This document shows positions 1 to 8,143 of a stretch of 18,885 nucleotides of DNA, in pieces (the first letter of the stretch is position 1; each line of letters begins with the position of its first letter). The position numbers and the translations under genes are program-made. The notes beneath the pieces are model-generated. The model ran no database searches. It worked only from the letters and a program-made list of their open reading frames with translations, and was not told where the DNA came from. The DNA comes from SIG588 sp045599305 (GTDB taxonomy: Bacteria; Bacillota; Clostridia; Oscillospirales; Acutalibacteraceae). Where the stretch lies: the NCBI GenBank assembly GCA_045599305.1, contig JAZRVU010000077.1, positions 1-18,885 of the forward strand, in the 5' to 3' direction.

Positions 1-9
1 ATTGCAAAC

Positions 10-124
10 GGGAAATAGCAGTGGGCATAGTGACGGCTTCGTCCGTTGCTATGTCTTGATTTCCCTGTCACGGTCCTGCGTCATATTTGTCCGCGCCCAA
101 ACCAATCGCACCGAGATGATCGGT
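10..124 (+). promoter_or_regulatory. Structured leader upstream of mgtE, class not identified
   Basis: Bases 10-16 (GGGAAAT) pair with 59-65 (ATTTCCC) and enclose an inner stem, CATAG...ACGG against CCGT...CTATG, closed by a short CTTCGT loop. A second small hairpin has arms ACCGA (110-114) and TCGGT (120-124). Together they fill most of the space before the mgtE ribosome binding site. MgtE genes in Firmicutes are often controlled by the Mg2+-sensing M-box riboswitch, but I could not recognise M-box consensus blocks here, and the window may cut off the 5' part. The first hairpin could also belong to an upstream gene. Confidence 0.35.
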
Positions 125-152
125 AAAAGTTTAATGGATGGGAAGGATCAGT

Positions 153-1733
153 ATGACAGACACCATGCGTGAATTGTTGGCACGCGAAGATTTTGACGGG
201 TTGGCAGAAGAATTTTCCGCATTGTCTCCCAAAGAGATAGCCGATATCCTTGTTTCTTTGCCGGAAGACACTGTGGAAGCCATTTATCATGCATTGCCAT
301 CCGACATTTCCACGGAAGTTTTCCAATATGTCACCGATGAGCAGCAAGAGCAGTTAGCACGCGAACTGGACGAAGACGAGCGGATCGCTCAAACCAAGTA
401 CCTGTTTGAGCAGCGTAAATTCGTGGATCTGCGTGACCTGCTCCTGGAATTGACGCCGCAGGATCTGGCTGCTCTGCTGGAAGAATTGCCGGAAAACAAT
501 CTTCCTCTGCTCTATCGGCTTCTGCCAAAGGAACTGGCCGCCGAGGTCTTCGTGGAAATGGACGGCGACAATCAGGAACTGCTTATCAAAGCGTTTTCCG
601 ACCGCGAATTGAAAGAGATTTTCGATGAACTCTATCTGGACGATACGGTGGATATCGTGGAAGAGATGCCCGCCACAGTCGTCAAACGTATTTTAAAGCA
701 AGCCGACCCGGACACCAGAAAATGGATCAATGAGATCCTGCACTATCCCAAGGACAGTGTGGGCAGCATCATGACGATCGAATACGTGGATCTGAAAGGC
801 AACATTACCGTATCGGATGCCTTCACGCGGATCCGCCGCATCGGTGTGGATAAGGAAACGATCTACACCTGCTATGTCACCGATGAAAACCGCAAGTTGT
901 TGGGATATGTCACAGCCAAGCAGTTGTTACTGGCCGATCAGAACGCACCGATCGAAGAGATCATGGAACCGAATGTGCTGTATATCAGCACGCTGGATGA
1001 CCAGGAAGACGCTGTGAAAATGATCAATCGCTATGACCTGCTGGCACTGCCTGTGGTGGATGGCGAGAGGCGGTTGGTGGGCATTGTGACCATCGACGAC
1101 GCTATGGACGTCATGGAAGATGAAGCTACCGAGGATATCGAAAAGATGGCGGCTATCACACCGAGTGAACGTCCGTATCTCAAGTCCGGTGTATTCAGCA
1201 TCTGGCTGCAGCGCATCCCGTGGCTTTTCCTGTTGATGATCTCGGCCACCTTTACCGGCACGATCATCAGTCGCTTTGAGGCTTCTCTGGCAGTGGTGCC
1301 GATCCTGACGGCGTTCATCCCCATGTTGATGGACACCGGCGGAAACGCCGGCAGTCAGGCTTCGGTCACGATCATCCGCGGCCTTGCGGTCGGCGATATC
1401 GAGACGGGCGATATCCTGCGTATTCTGTGGAAGGAAATGCGTGTCTCGGTGTTGTGCGGCATCGCACTGGCGGCCGCCGGTTTTCTGAAGATCTTGCTGG
1501 TTGACAATCTGCTTTTGCACAGCGGTGTCAGCATGACAGCCGCCATGGTGGTGTGTATCACCATGTGTGCCACGGTCTTCACCGCCAAGTTGGTTGGGTG
1601 TTCCCTGCCGGTGCTTGCCAAACGGCTCGGCTTTGACCCGGCGGTGATGGCCAGCCCGTTCATCACGACAGTTGTCGACGCCATATCGCTAATTATCTAT
1701 TTCAACGTAGCCACGTTGCTGCTGAAACTTTGA
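153..1733 (+). CDS. mgtE: Magnesium transporter MgtE
   Basis: Homodimeric Mg2+ channel/transporter of the plasma membrane, gated by cytosolic Mg2+. The 526-residue product has a helical MgtE N domain (about 1-195), a pair of CBS domains (about 200-330) and a five-helix membrane domain (about 350-526). The signature MDTGGNAGSQAS starts near residue 393, and its Asp is the family's pore Mg2+ ligand. The ATG at 153 is chosen because GGAAGG lies 6 nt upstream; an in-frame ATG at 138 lacks a site. The family is usually about 450 residues. The excess comes from a duplicated N-domain segment: residues about 7-65 (LLAREDFDGL...) resemble about 83-145 (LFEQRKFVDL...). Family assignment is firm; the transported ion could include other divalent metals. 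Confidence 0.96.
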   Translation: MTDTMRELLAREDFDGLAEEFSALSPKEIADILVSLPEDTVEAIYHALPSDISTEVFQYVTDEQQEQLARELDEDERIAQTKYLFEQRKFVDLRDLLLELTPQDLAALLEELPENNLPLLYRLLPKELAAEVFVEMDGDNQELLIKAFSDRELKEIFDELYLDDTVDIVEEMPATVVKRILKQADPDTRKWINEILHYPKDSVGSIMTIEYVDLKGNITVSDAFTRIRRIGVDKETIYTCYVTDENRKLLGYVTAKQLLLADQNAPIEEIMEPNVLYISTLDDQEDAVKMINRYDLLALPVVDGERRLVGIVTIDDAMDVMEDEATEDIEKMAAITPSERPYLKSGVFSIWLQRIPWLFLLMISATFTGTIISRFEASLAVVPILTAFIPMLMDTGGNAGSQASVTIIRGLAVGDIETGDILRILWKEMRVSVLCGIALAAAGFLKILLVDNLLLHSGVSMTAAMVVCITMCATVFTAKLVGCSLPVLAKRLGFDPAVMASPFITTVVDAISLIIYFNVATLLLKL

Positions 1734-1743
1734 ATATGTGTGC

Positions 1744-1795
1744 AAAAAACCAGCCGAAGAGGAAAGAGATTTCCTTTTCGGCTGGTTCGCTTTTT
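1744..1795. terminator. Bidirectional intrinsic terminator between mgtE and the dockerin gene
   Basis: A 17-bp stem with one G-T wobble (ACCAGCCGAAGAGGAAA, 1749-1765, against 1770-1786) closes on a GAGA loop. A T5 run follows on the plus strand at 1791-1795, and A6 at 1744-1749 gives a T6 tract for the minus strand. It therefore serves both convergent genes. Confidence 0.9.
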
Positions 1796-1802
1796 GTTTA
1801 TT

Positions 1803-4800
1803 TTATGCCGCAGGCAGTTTATCGATCTTTTTGGCATAATACTGCAGGATCAAACGTGCATCGGTGGAGTCGACCGTACCGCCGCCGTCCACGTCTGCCG
1901 CCCCAAGGTCGATCGCATCGGCGGTGATCTTTTTGGCGTAGTATTGCAGGATCAGGCGGGCATCGGTGGAGTCGATCGCACCGCTGCCATCCACATCACC
2001 GCACAGACCGTTTTGGCGTGTGATAAACAGATAATCCAGCGAAATGGCGGTGGATTCCGTATTGCCATCCGCCGCGGTATCTGCCATTGCCCCAAACCAA
2101 AGATTGACGATATCAGCACCCTCTTCCTGCAATTCTTCGGGAAGAAGCACCGGCGCACCGGCGGCAAGCTCTTTGCCGTCATCGTCACACACATGTAGAC
2201 GGTATGTCTTTTTGCCGGGTGTCTGCAGATCAAGGTCAAGCGCCAGACGGTACCATGTGCCCGCCACAGCAGAATACAGCGCCTCTTCCCCATCCTGCCC
2301 GGCAAAAAGGCCGGCGGCAGAGATGGTGACGGGATAGATCGCATCGCCGTCAATGCCGGTCAGAATGAGCAGGATGCGGCTGCCGCTCTGCAGGGCGGAC
2401 ACCTTTATCCGCAGTTCCAGACGGTAAGCAGCCTTTTCGCCGGACGGCAGCCCCACTGTGGTACTGATCCCGGCCGTGGTACCTGTGCCGAGGTCGACGA
2501 GCACGCTGCCGCTCTTGGCGGTCACCGAGGTACCGGCGCCCGCCTGCTTGGTAAAGGTATCAAACGTATAGTCGGTAAACGCTTCCGTAAATATCAGCTC
2601 TGCATTGTCGGCGATTTTGGCATTGGTCGGCACATCCCAACGGCTGCGATACAGCGACATGTTTTCACAGCCGCCGAGATTGTCGGCATCTGCCAGCGAA
2701 TAATAATAATAGCCGCCGTTGATAAAGACATTTTCGGCAGTTCCGTCCACAAGGCTCAGCTTGCCGCTGCGTTCAAAGATCACGTTCACCAGATTCAGGC
2801 GGCCGTTCTCCCCCACTTGGGCAACGGTGCGGGAGGTCGGCGAATAGTTGTAGCCGTAGATGTTCAGCGTGCCGCCCTCGACCACAAAGGAATGCATACA
2901 GTCATGCCAGTTGTGCATACCGGTCACATTCACTGTGCCGTCAAAGGTGTCGGTCAGATGAATGCAGCAGTTACCGTAGTTCCATCCGGTGTCGAACACA
3001 TCGCCGGAAAGCCAGAAACTGGTGACCGGCATGATAAGTATATCCACGCGCCGCGCCTGTTCCACTCTGACGGCCTCGTTGCTGTAGTCCATGCCGTGCA
3101 TCACGATCGTGGCATCCGCCGAGCCGCCGTTATCTTCCGTGAACAGCAGGCCGTTCTTGGCGGAATAATTGAAGCATCCGAAAAGGAGCTCGTTGGTGAC
3201 ATTGCCGAGCCGGCAGACGACTTCGTGGTTTTCCAGATAAGAGCGCATGATGGGCTCAAATTCGCTGTCGGAAAGCGGTAATGACGTCCAGGCGCCGAAA
3301 GAGGTGGTGGCGCCGAAGAGCAGAGCGTTATAATTGAACTGATAGTGCCGCAGCAGACCGTTTTGGGAGCCGCCGCCCACCTGGATCTCGTTATTCACGC
3401 ACATGCCCGAGAAATGATCCACATAGTGATTGTCACAGCGGTTGGTCAGCAGGTCAAGGCCGTTCCAGCCGTTGCGGATGGACACATTGATCACATAGAT
3501 GTCTTTCCCCGCCCCCTGCAGGGTGTAGGGATACGGCACGAATTCTTTCTCCGCGAACTGCTCGGGATAGTCAAACACCACGCCACGAATGCCGCTGTCT
3601 TCTTTGAGCGTGACGATGGCGCCGGTCTCCTTTCCCTTCCCGCCATAGATTTCAAAAACGGTGCCGCAGCGATACGGGATGCGGCCGTTATCCACGGCGC
3701 CGAGGATCTGGATACCGCTCGGAATGCTGAATGTGCCGTCCAGGCGATAGAAGCCGGCAGGCAGATACAGGGTGCCGCCGCCGTCGGCTTTGATCTCATT
3801 GAGCAGCAGCTGCAGATCCAGCGACACATCGGTCTCACCGGTGGCATCCAGATCGTCCGCGATATACACCGCATCGCGTGCGGGCTTTCGCACCTGTGCG
3901 GACACTGCTTCTTCCGAGACGGAAACGACCGCCGGGATCTCGACATCTGTTGTAGCATTCACGGGGCAATGTGCCTCGTTTTGCCATGTGATCTCCCCGC
4001 CATCCGCCGTGCGGCAATCCATAATGAGCCCGGCCACAGCGCCGGCCGCAAAGGTGATCTGCGGCGCTGTGGTGGCAAACACGGTGTCGATCGCGGTGAG
4101 GTGACCGCAGCTGCTGGTCACTTCGCCGTCGTTGATTTTGCAGGACATGAGGGAAACGGGCACGACACCGCGGTTATCCAAAGCGGTCGCGGCGCCGTTG
4201 ATCTCGCAGTTGATCAGTTCCAGATAACCGTCGCCGTCTGCCAGCACACCGGCTGGCTTGTCGCTGAGCATGACCGCCGTAGTGCAGTTTTCAAACACCG
4301 AATCGGCCACATATTCTTTGCTGCCCGCCACATACAGGCCGGTGGCACAGTCGGAAATACGCAGGCCGTAGCACTGGCCGTCGGGATATTCCGACCAGGT
4401 GCTGACATTGGTTTTGGCAAAGGCCACACCGGTCGCATATTTTTCCACACTAGAGAAGATCAGATACGACCAGTCGATACGGCGCAGCAGGATGCCGGTG
4501 GCGTTATAGTACAGATATTTCTCCAATTCCGCCTTTTCCTCATCGCCCGCCGGTGCGTTTTCGAGGGCGGAATTTTCCCAGTAATCCGGTGAAAAATGCA
4601 CCTGCTCAAACCGTCCCACATCCGTGATCATGTCCATGTCCATACCACAGTTCAGCGGTGTGCCGTAGATATTGAACGCTTTGGGGCAGTTGGCATTGCT
4701 GCGCTGCAAAATGCCCTGATAGGAATTGACGAGCGTAATATTCTGCAGATATGTGTAGGAGGACATTTCCACCGTGGCCGGATAGAATTGTACAGATGTT

Positions 4801-5855
4801 GCCGACTGCTCCGGATACCAGAAGGAGATGTTCTGTATTTTGGAGGTATTGCTCATGGTGACAAAGGGGGTGCCGGTTTTGCTTGTCTTCCCCGCTCCGC
4901 ACTGCACCGACAGGATCGTGCCACCGATCTTGGGAGAGAGCGTCGGATCCTGCCAGTCACCGTATATCGTGACACCGTGCGGCACGGTGATCTCGCTCAG
5001 GCACGGATATACCCCTTCGGGAATATACAGGGTGCCGCCGCCGACCGTTTCCAATTCGTTCATCAGGCTCTGGATCACAGGCGAATAGTTGGTGCGGCTC
5101 AGTTCCGGATGGGTGTCCATATATTCGGCCAGATCATAACCGGCCACGATGACATCATCGTTGTTGTACCCTTCCCCCACCTTGATGGTGCGCCACACGG
5201 GAGCATCGGGCTTGAAGGAGCCGTCGCCGATGGGGTCTTCCTCAACAGAGGGCGCCTGTTTGGTCAGGTCGACAAGACGCACATTCATGATCTTGACCGT
5301 GCATTGCCGCCCCACATCTTCGCTCGGAAATCTCACGATGAAAAGACGGGTGAAGTTCCAGTTAGAGGGGTCGAACTTGACGGCGGTATTCACGATCTCG
5401 AAAGTGTGGAAGTCCATCACCTGCCGCACCCACTTGTTGTTCTTAAAAGTGATATCACGGGTGTTGCAGGACATTTCCTCTTTATCGTAGGTACCGGAAC
5501 TGGTAAACTCCCAGTTGCCCGCAATGGCGCCGCTGTGCTGCTCGATCTTATTGACCATGTCATCGTCGCCGGAAATATAGGTATCAAACTGCAAACCGAG
5601 TTTTCCGGCCTCGATCAGGCCCGATTTCGGAAAACCGTATTGCGTCAGGTCGATCGGATCGGTGAACCGCGCACTGGCAATGATGAAAGAACGGTCATTA
5701 TCATCGGCGACCGTTTTGACACCGGAGATCTTAAAATCAATATCCCGCAGCACATAGCCGGTCGTATCCGCCGCCTGCGCACCGCCGGCTGAAAGCACCG
5801 TGAACGGCAGCAGAAGCGTCACACACAGGAAAAAGGAAAGTATCCGTTTTTTCAT
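1803..5855 (-). CDS. Secreted dockerin protein with two right-handed beta-helix (pectate-lyase-like) modules
   Basis: The 1350-residue product starts with a classic signal peptide (MKKR, a hydrophobic stretch, then AGGAQA before ADTT). Two related beta-helix modules follow, about residues 240-600 and 660-1080. Each opens with GGGTLY(I/L)P(E/A)G and contains a ..YPEQ block, as in the pectate lyase/SGNH-associated parallel beta-helix family. Residues about 1090-1280 look like a beta-sandwich (LamG/concanavalin-like) domain. The C-terminus (about 1285-1350) is a type I dockerin with two Ca2+-loop repeats, DVDGSGAIDSTDARLILQYY and DVDGGGTVDSTDARLILQYY. The dockerin predicts docking to a cohesin on a cell-surface or cellulosomal scaffold, so the role is extracellular polysaccharide binding or cleavage. 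The substrate is not readable from sequence. The start is uncertain: ATG 5867 is alternative, with AAAGG directly adjacent to it, whereas ATG 5855 has that site 12 nt away. Confidence 0.9.
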   Translation of the reverse strand: MKKRILSFFLCVTLLLPFTVLSAGGAQAADTTGYVLRDIDFKISGVKTVADDNDRSFIIASARFTDPIDLTQYGFPKSGLIEAGKLGLQFDTYISGDDDMVNKIEQHSGAIAGNWEFTSSGTYDKEEMSCNTRDITFKNNKWVRQVMDFHTFEIVNTAVKFDPSNWNFTRLFIVRFPSEDVGRQCTVKIMNVRLVDLTKQAPSVEEDPIGDGSFKPDAPVWRTIKVGEGYNNDDVIVAGYDLAEYMDTHPELSRTNYSPVIQSLMNELETVGGGTLYIPEGVYPCLSEITVPHGVTIYGDWQDPTLSPKIGGTILSVQCGAGKTSKTGTPFVTMSNTSKIQNISFWYPEQSATSVQFYPATVEMSSYTYLQNITLVNSYQGILQRSNANCPKAFNIYGTPLNCGMDMDMITDVGRFEQVHFSPDYWENSALENAPAGDEEKAELEKYLYYNATGILLRRIDWSYLIFSSVEKYATGVAFAKTNVSTWSEYPDGQCYGLRISDCATGLYVAGSKEYVADSVFENCTTAVMLSDKPAGVLADGDGYLELINCEINGAATALDNRGVVPVSLMSCKINDGEVTSSCGHLTAIDTVFATTAPQITFAAGAVAGLIMDCRTADGGEITWQNEAHCPVNATTDVEIPAVVSVSEEAVSAQVRKPARDAVYIADDLDATGETDVSLDLQLLLNEIKADGGGTLYLPAGFYRLDGTFSIPSGIQILGAVDNGRIPYRCGTVFEIYGGKGKETGAIVTLKEDSGIRGVVFDYPEQFAEKEFVPYPYTLQGAGKDIYVINVSIRNGWNGLDLLTNRCDNHYVDHFSGMCVNNEIQVGGGSQNGLLRHYQFNYNALLFGATTSFGAWTSLPLSDSEFEPIMRSYLENHEVVCRLGNVTNELLFGCFNYSAKNGLLFTEDNGGSADATIVMHGMDYSNEAVRVEQARRVDILIMPVTSFWLSGDVFDTGWNYGNCCIHLTDTFDGTVNVTGMHNWHDCMHSFVVEGGTLNIYGYNYSPTSRTVAQVGENGRLNLVNVIFERSGKLSLVDGTAENVFINGGYYYYSLADADNLGGCENMSLYRSRWDVPTNAKIADNAELIFTEAFTDYTFDTFTKQAGAGTSVTAKSGSVLVDLGTGTTAGISTTVGLPSGEKAAYRLELRIKVSALQSGSRILLILTGIDGDAIYPVTISAAGLFAGQDGEEALYSAVAGTWYRLALDLDLQTPGKKTYRLHVCDDDGKELAAGAPVLLPEELQEEGADIVNLWFGAMADTAADGNTESTAISLDYLFITRQNGLCGDVDGSGAIDSTDARLILQYYAKKITADAIDLGAADVDGGGTVDSTDARLILQYYAKKIDKLPAA

Positions 5856-5896
5856 CTCTTCAATCATCCTTTCCGAATTTTTGCCTTTATAGATCA

Positions 5897-5926
5897 AGTA
5901 TATCTCATTAAAATAGCAGTTGCTAT
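5897..5926 (-). promoter_or_regulatory. Candidate promoter with overlapping palindrome for the dockerin gene
   Basis: On the minus strand TATACT (5902-5897) lies 17 nt from a poor -35, TAGCAA (5925-5920). The -35 sits inside a 14-bp perfect palindrome, ATAGCAGTTGCTAT (5913-5926). A weak -35 covered by a palindrome suggests operator control. This is inference from pattern only. Confidence 0.4.
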
Positions 5927-5978
5927 AACAAAATCGGCAAAAACTTTCACTTTTTTGTCATGACGACTTTAAAAGTGG

Positions 5979-6001
5979 AAAAATCGGAGCCGTTTTCGGC
6001 T
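5979..6001 (-). terminator. Weak intrinsic terminator after the PAP2 gene
   Basis: Directly after the PAP2 stop codon, the minus strand shows AGCCG-AAAA-CGGCT (6001-5988), then CCGA and T5 (5983-5979). The 5-bp stem is short, so read-through into the dockerin gene is possible. Confidence 0.45.
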
Positions 6002-6727
6002 TCATTGCGCATTGTCTGCTGCCGCTTTTTGAAACAGTTTTTTGAAAAATGCAATAAACGGCAGGAAGATCCTCCCCAGATTCCATTTTTTGCAGATGAA
6101 GAATGCCAGCAGCGCGATCGCGATCCCGGAGATCACGTCTGCAAAGTAGTGCTGCTTTACAAACATAGTGGCAAGGAAAATCGCCACGGTAAGGACGAGA
6201 GAATATATGCGGTACCAAAGCGGGATCTCTTTTCTGCCCCACACGCCCAGCAGCGAGACCGTGCTGTTGATGCAATGGAAACTCGGGAACAGATTATAGG
6301 CCACATCGCCGCCGTCCATCGAATACCACAGACGCATGAGCCAATGGAAGAAGTCGGTTTTGGAGGTATCCATCAATCCCTCGGCTATCCGATCCATGTA
6401 AGTCGGCGCAAAAATCAGAATAATGGCTCCGAACAGACAGGCAAACAGATAGGTGGCCAGATAGTTCAGAAAATGCGGTAATTTGCATTTGGAGACCGCC
6501 ATAGGCGCCATAGCCCAATAGACATAGGCCCACACGTACGGCAGAATAAATACGGGGATAATGGGGATCAGCCCGTCGATAGCCTCGATCTTCGGCAAAA
6601 ACGGCGGCACACCGACCAGTTGGGCGATCTCGTTGGCCAGCAGATAGATCCCGTGCTGCAGTGCCAGCGTGATGATACCGAGGATCACGCCATACAGTTT
6701 GACGCGATTTTCTTTCTTTTCTTTCAA
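6002..6727 (-). CDS. PAP2-superfamily membrane phosphatase
   Basis: The 241-residue integral membrane protein has about six hydrophobic segments. It carries the PAP2 acid-phosphatase signatures FPSFHCINS (residues about 147-155; PSxH motif) and KQHYFADVISG (191-201), with the catalytic-type His193 and Asp197. The first classical motif, KxxxxxxRP, is not obvious, which fits the PAP2_3/inositol-phosphoceramide-synthase-like branch. The likely role is dephosphorylation of, or head-group transfer on, a lipid phosphate at the outer membrane face. The start is a TTG at 6727, because GGAGGTG lies 7 nt upstream. The frame stays open further upstream, but that stretch overlaps the preceding gene and has no better site. 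It has its own promoter. The lipid substrate is unknown. Confidence 0.85.
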   Translation of the reverse strand: MKEKKENRVKLYGVILGIITLALQHGIYLLANEIAQLVGVPPFLPKIEAIDGLIPIIPVFILPYVWAYVYWAMAPMAVSKCKLPHFLNYLATYLFACLFGAIILIFAPTYMDRIAEGLMDTSKTDFFHWLMRLWYSMDGGDVAYNLFPSFHCINSTVSLLGVWGRKEIPLWYRIYSLVLTVAIFLATMFVKQHYFADVISGIAIALLAFFICKKWNLGRIFLPFIAFFKKLFQKAAADNAQ

Positions 6728-6755
6728 AATGAACACCTCCACTAACAGATGCCTC

Positions 6756-6784
6756 ATTTTACCACAATTGCAGATAAAAGTAAA
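6756..6784 (-). promoter_or_regulatory. Sigma-A-type promoter of the PAP2 gene
   Basis: On the minus strand TTTACT (6784-6779), a 17-nt spacer and TAAAAT (6761-6756) precede the TTG start by about 30 nt. The -35 overlaps the end of the upstream gene's terminator, so the PAP2 gene is probably transcribed on its own. Confidence 0.7.
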
Positions 6785-6814
6785 GCCGACATCCTGCAAT
6801 ACAGAATGTCGGCT
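6784..6814 (-). terminator. Terminator of the AraC-GyrI-TipAS gene
   Basis: Nine-base inverted repeat AGCCGACAT (6784-6792) / ATGTCGGCT (6806-6814), with CTG/CAG extending it inside the loop. It is followed on the minus strand by the broken T-rich tract TTTACTTTTAT. The imperfect T-run suggests partial termination. Confidence 0.65.
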
Positions 6815-6824
6815 CACAGCGCCT

Positions 6825-8078
6825 TTACGATCGGCGAGAGACATATTCCGAAATGGCTTTTGAGACGAACGCGGCCGTTCCCTCGCCGCCCGTGCGGTCA
6901 ATATTGGCCTTAAAACGTTCATCGGCCACATACATTTCGCCAAGCCCCTGCAGCACATTTGTCGGGCAGGTGTAGTAATTTTCCGTGATAAACTGCTGCA
7001 AGGTGCCGACAAGCGCCTGCGCTTCGTCCGATGCCGCCCCTTGGCTTTTCACGGCACCGAAGCGTGCGAAAATTGCCATCAAACCGCTGCTGACAGCCTC
7101 GTTCTCCGCTTTGCTGCGCCGGGCCGACTTTTCGGTACTTTCGGCATATTCCGCCGTATCGCCCCAATGCTCTTTGACTTCGTCGGCATACCGTTTCACC
7201 GGTATCCAAATGCCGCTCTTATAATCGGCATCCGTTTTCTCGCCGTCGCAGGAATACCATTCCACATTGTAGCAGCCGGACATCTCGAATTCGGTGTTGC
7301 CGGGTAGCCATTCCTTGAAAATTTGGGTATTCAGCGTCTGCAGTGCTTCCGGTATGGGGCCGGTGCAGGTGAATTTGGCCCACTCCCCCTGCGGAAACTC
7401 AAACAGCGTCATCCCTTCGGGCACAGGGCCGCCGGTATAGCGCCCGGCGATGAGATAGCGAAAATGGCTGCTGTCCACGTCATCGATACACACACCGTAT
7501 TCTCCGATGCAGTTATCCATGATAGCCTGCTCTTCCGGGCAGCAGGGCGGCAGACCGGCGTATATCGTGTGTGTACAGTACTTCTCGCAGATCTCATCCC
7601 AGAACTCGGGGATCTCCTTGTAGGCGTTTTCATAGGAAAATACTTTTTCAAAACCGATCACCTTGAACCCCCACATGGGGCTGACCACATAATTCATCTG
7701 TTCTCCTCCTGTGATTTCGATATGGATATTCAGCGGCAAAAACGATCGGATTAGCCGGGGATCTTTACGTACGGCGCTGGGGGTGGCTTTGTGAAAGCGG
7801 GAAAACGCTTTGGTGAAACTCTCGGGCGTTTCGTAGCCGAAACGCAGGGCGATGTCGATGATCTTTTCATCCCCGTACGCGAGCGCCATAGCGGCTTCGT
7901 ACAGTCGGCGGTTGCGCACATATTCACCGACAGAGTAGCCAGTGACGATCTGAAAACCCTTTTGCAGGTAAAAAGGAGACATATATACGCATTTCGCCAG
8001 TTCGCTGATATCCACAGTGTCTTCCAGATGCTCTTCAACATACCGCAAAGTCGCTTTCAGACTGCCTATCCACTCCAT
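6825..8078 (-). CDS. AraC HTH + GyrI-like effector-binding + TipAS fusion regulator
   Basis: Predicted cytoplasmic transcription regulator of 417 residues with three modules. An N-terminal AraC double HTH spans about 5-105 (LAKCVYMSPFYLQKGFQ and IALRFGYETPESFTKAF helices). A GyrI-like/SOUL-type effector-binding domain covers about 128-297. A C-terminal TipAS-like domain covers about 305-417, beginning EHWGDTAEYAEST and ending GLGEMYVADERFKANIDR, as in the drug-binding domain of Streptomyces TipA. AraC+GyrI proteins (Rob, SoxS-like sensors) bind hydrophobic drugs, and TipAS binds thiopeptides, so multidrug sensing is a fair inference. The start at ATG 8078 is chosen because GGGAGGG lies 6-7 nt upstream; two earlier in-frame ATGs lie upstream of or within that site. 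The neighbouring PAP2 gene is a possible but unproven target. Confidence 0.88.
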   Translation of the reverse strand: MEWIGSLKATLRYVEEHLEDTVDISELAKCVYMSPFYLQKGFQIVTGYSVGEYVRNRRLYEAAMALAYGDEKIIDIALRFGYETPESFTKAFSRFHKATPSAVRKDPRLIRSFLPLNIHIEITGGEQMNYVVSPMWGFKVIGFEKVFSYENAYKEIPEFWDEICEKYCTHTIYAGLPPCCPEEQAIMDNCIGEYGVCIDDVDSSHFRYLIAGRYTGGPVPEGMTLFEFPQGEWAKFTCTGPIPEALQTLNTQIFKEWLPGNTEFEMSGCYNVEWYSCDGEKTDADYKSGIWIPVKRYADEVKEHWGDTAEYAESTEKSARRSKAENEAVSSGLMAIFARFGAVKSQGAASDEAQALVGTLQQFITENYYTCPTNVLQGLGEMYVADERFKANIDRTGGEGTAAFVSKAISEYVSRRS

Positions 8079-8100
8079 AGCCATCCCTCCCATCGTTTTT

Positions 8101-8132
8101 TGCTATATACAGTATAGCAGAAAGAAAATCAA
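8101..8132 (-). promoter_or_regulatory. Promoter and palindromic operator of the AraC-GyrI-TipAS gene
   Basis: On the minus strand TTGATT (8132-8127), a 17-nt spacer and TATATA (8109-8104) form a promoter. A 19-bp palindrome, TGCTATA-N5-TATAGCA (8101-8119), covers the -10. This is the expected place for repression, possibly by the gene's own product, although AraC proteins more often use direct repeats. Confidence 0.6.
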
Positions 8133-8143
8133 AATCTTGTCCG

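Noticed and set aside
1..137. M-box riboswitch before mgtE
   Set aside because: Expected from gene family, but the conserved M-box blocks could not be recognised, so only an unclassified structured leader is reported.
1810..2000. Tandem DNA direct repeat near the left convergent end
   Set aside because: It is simply the two Ca2+-loop repeats of the dockerin module and needs no separate explanation.
3345..5792. Long open frames on the plus strand opposite the dockerin gene (3345-4592 and 4596-5792)
   Set aside because: They lack domains and ribosome sites, are His/Gly/Arg-rich in the way of antisense frames, and lie wholly opposite a convincing secreted protein.
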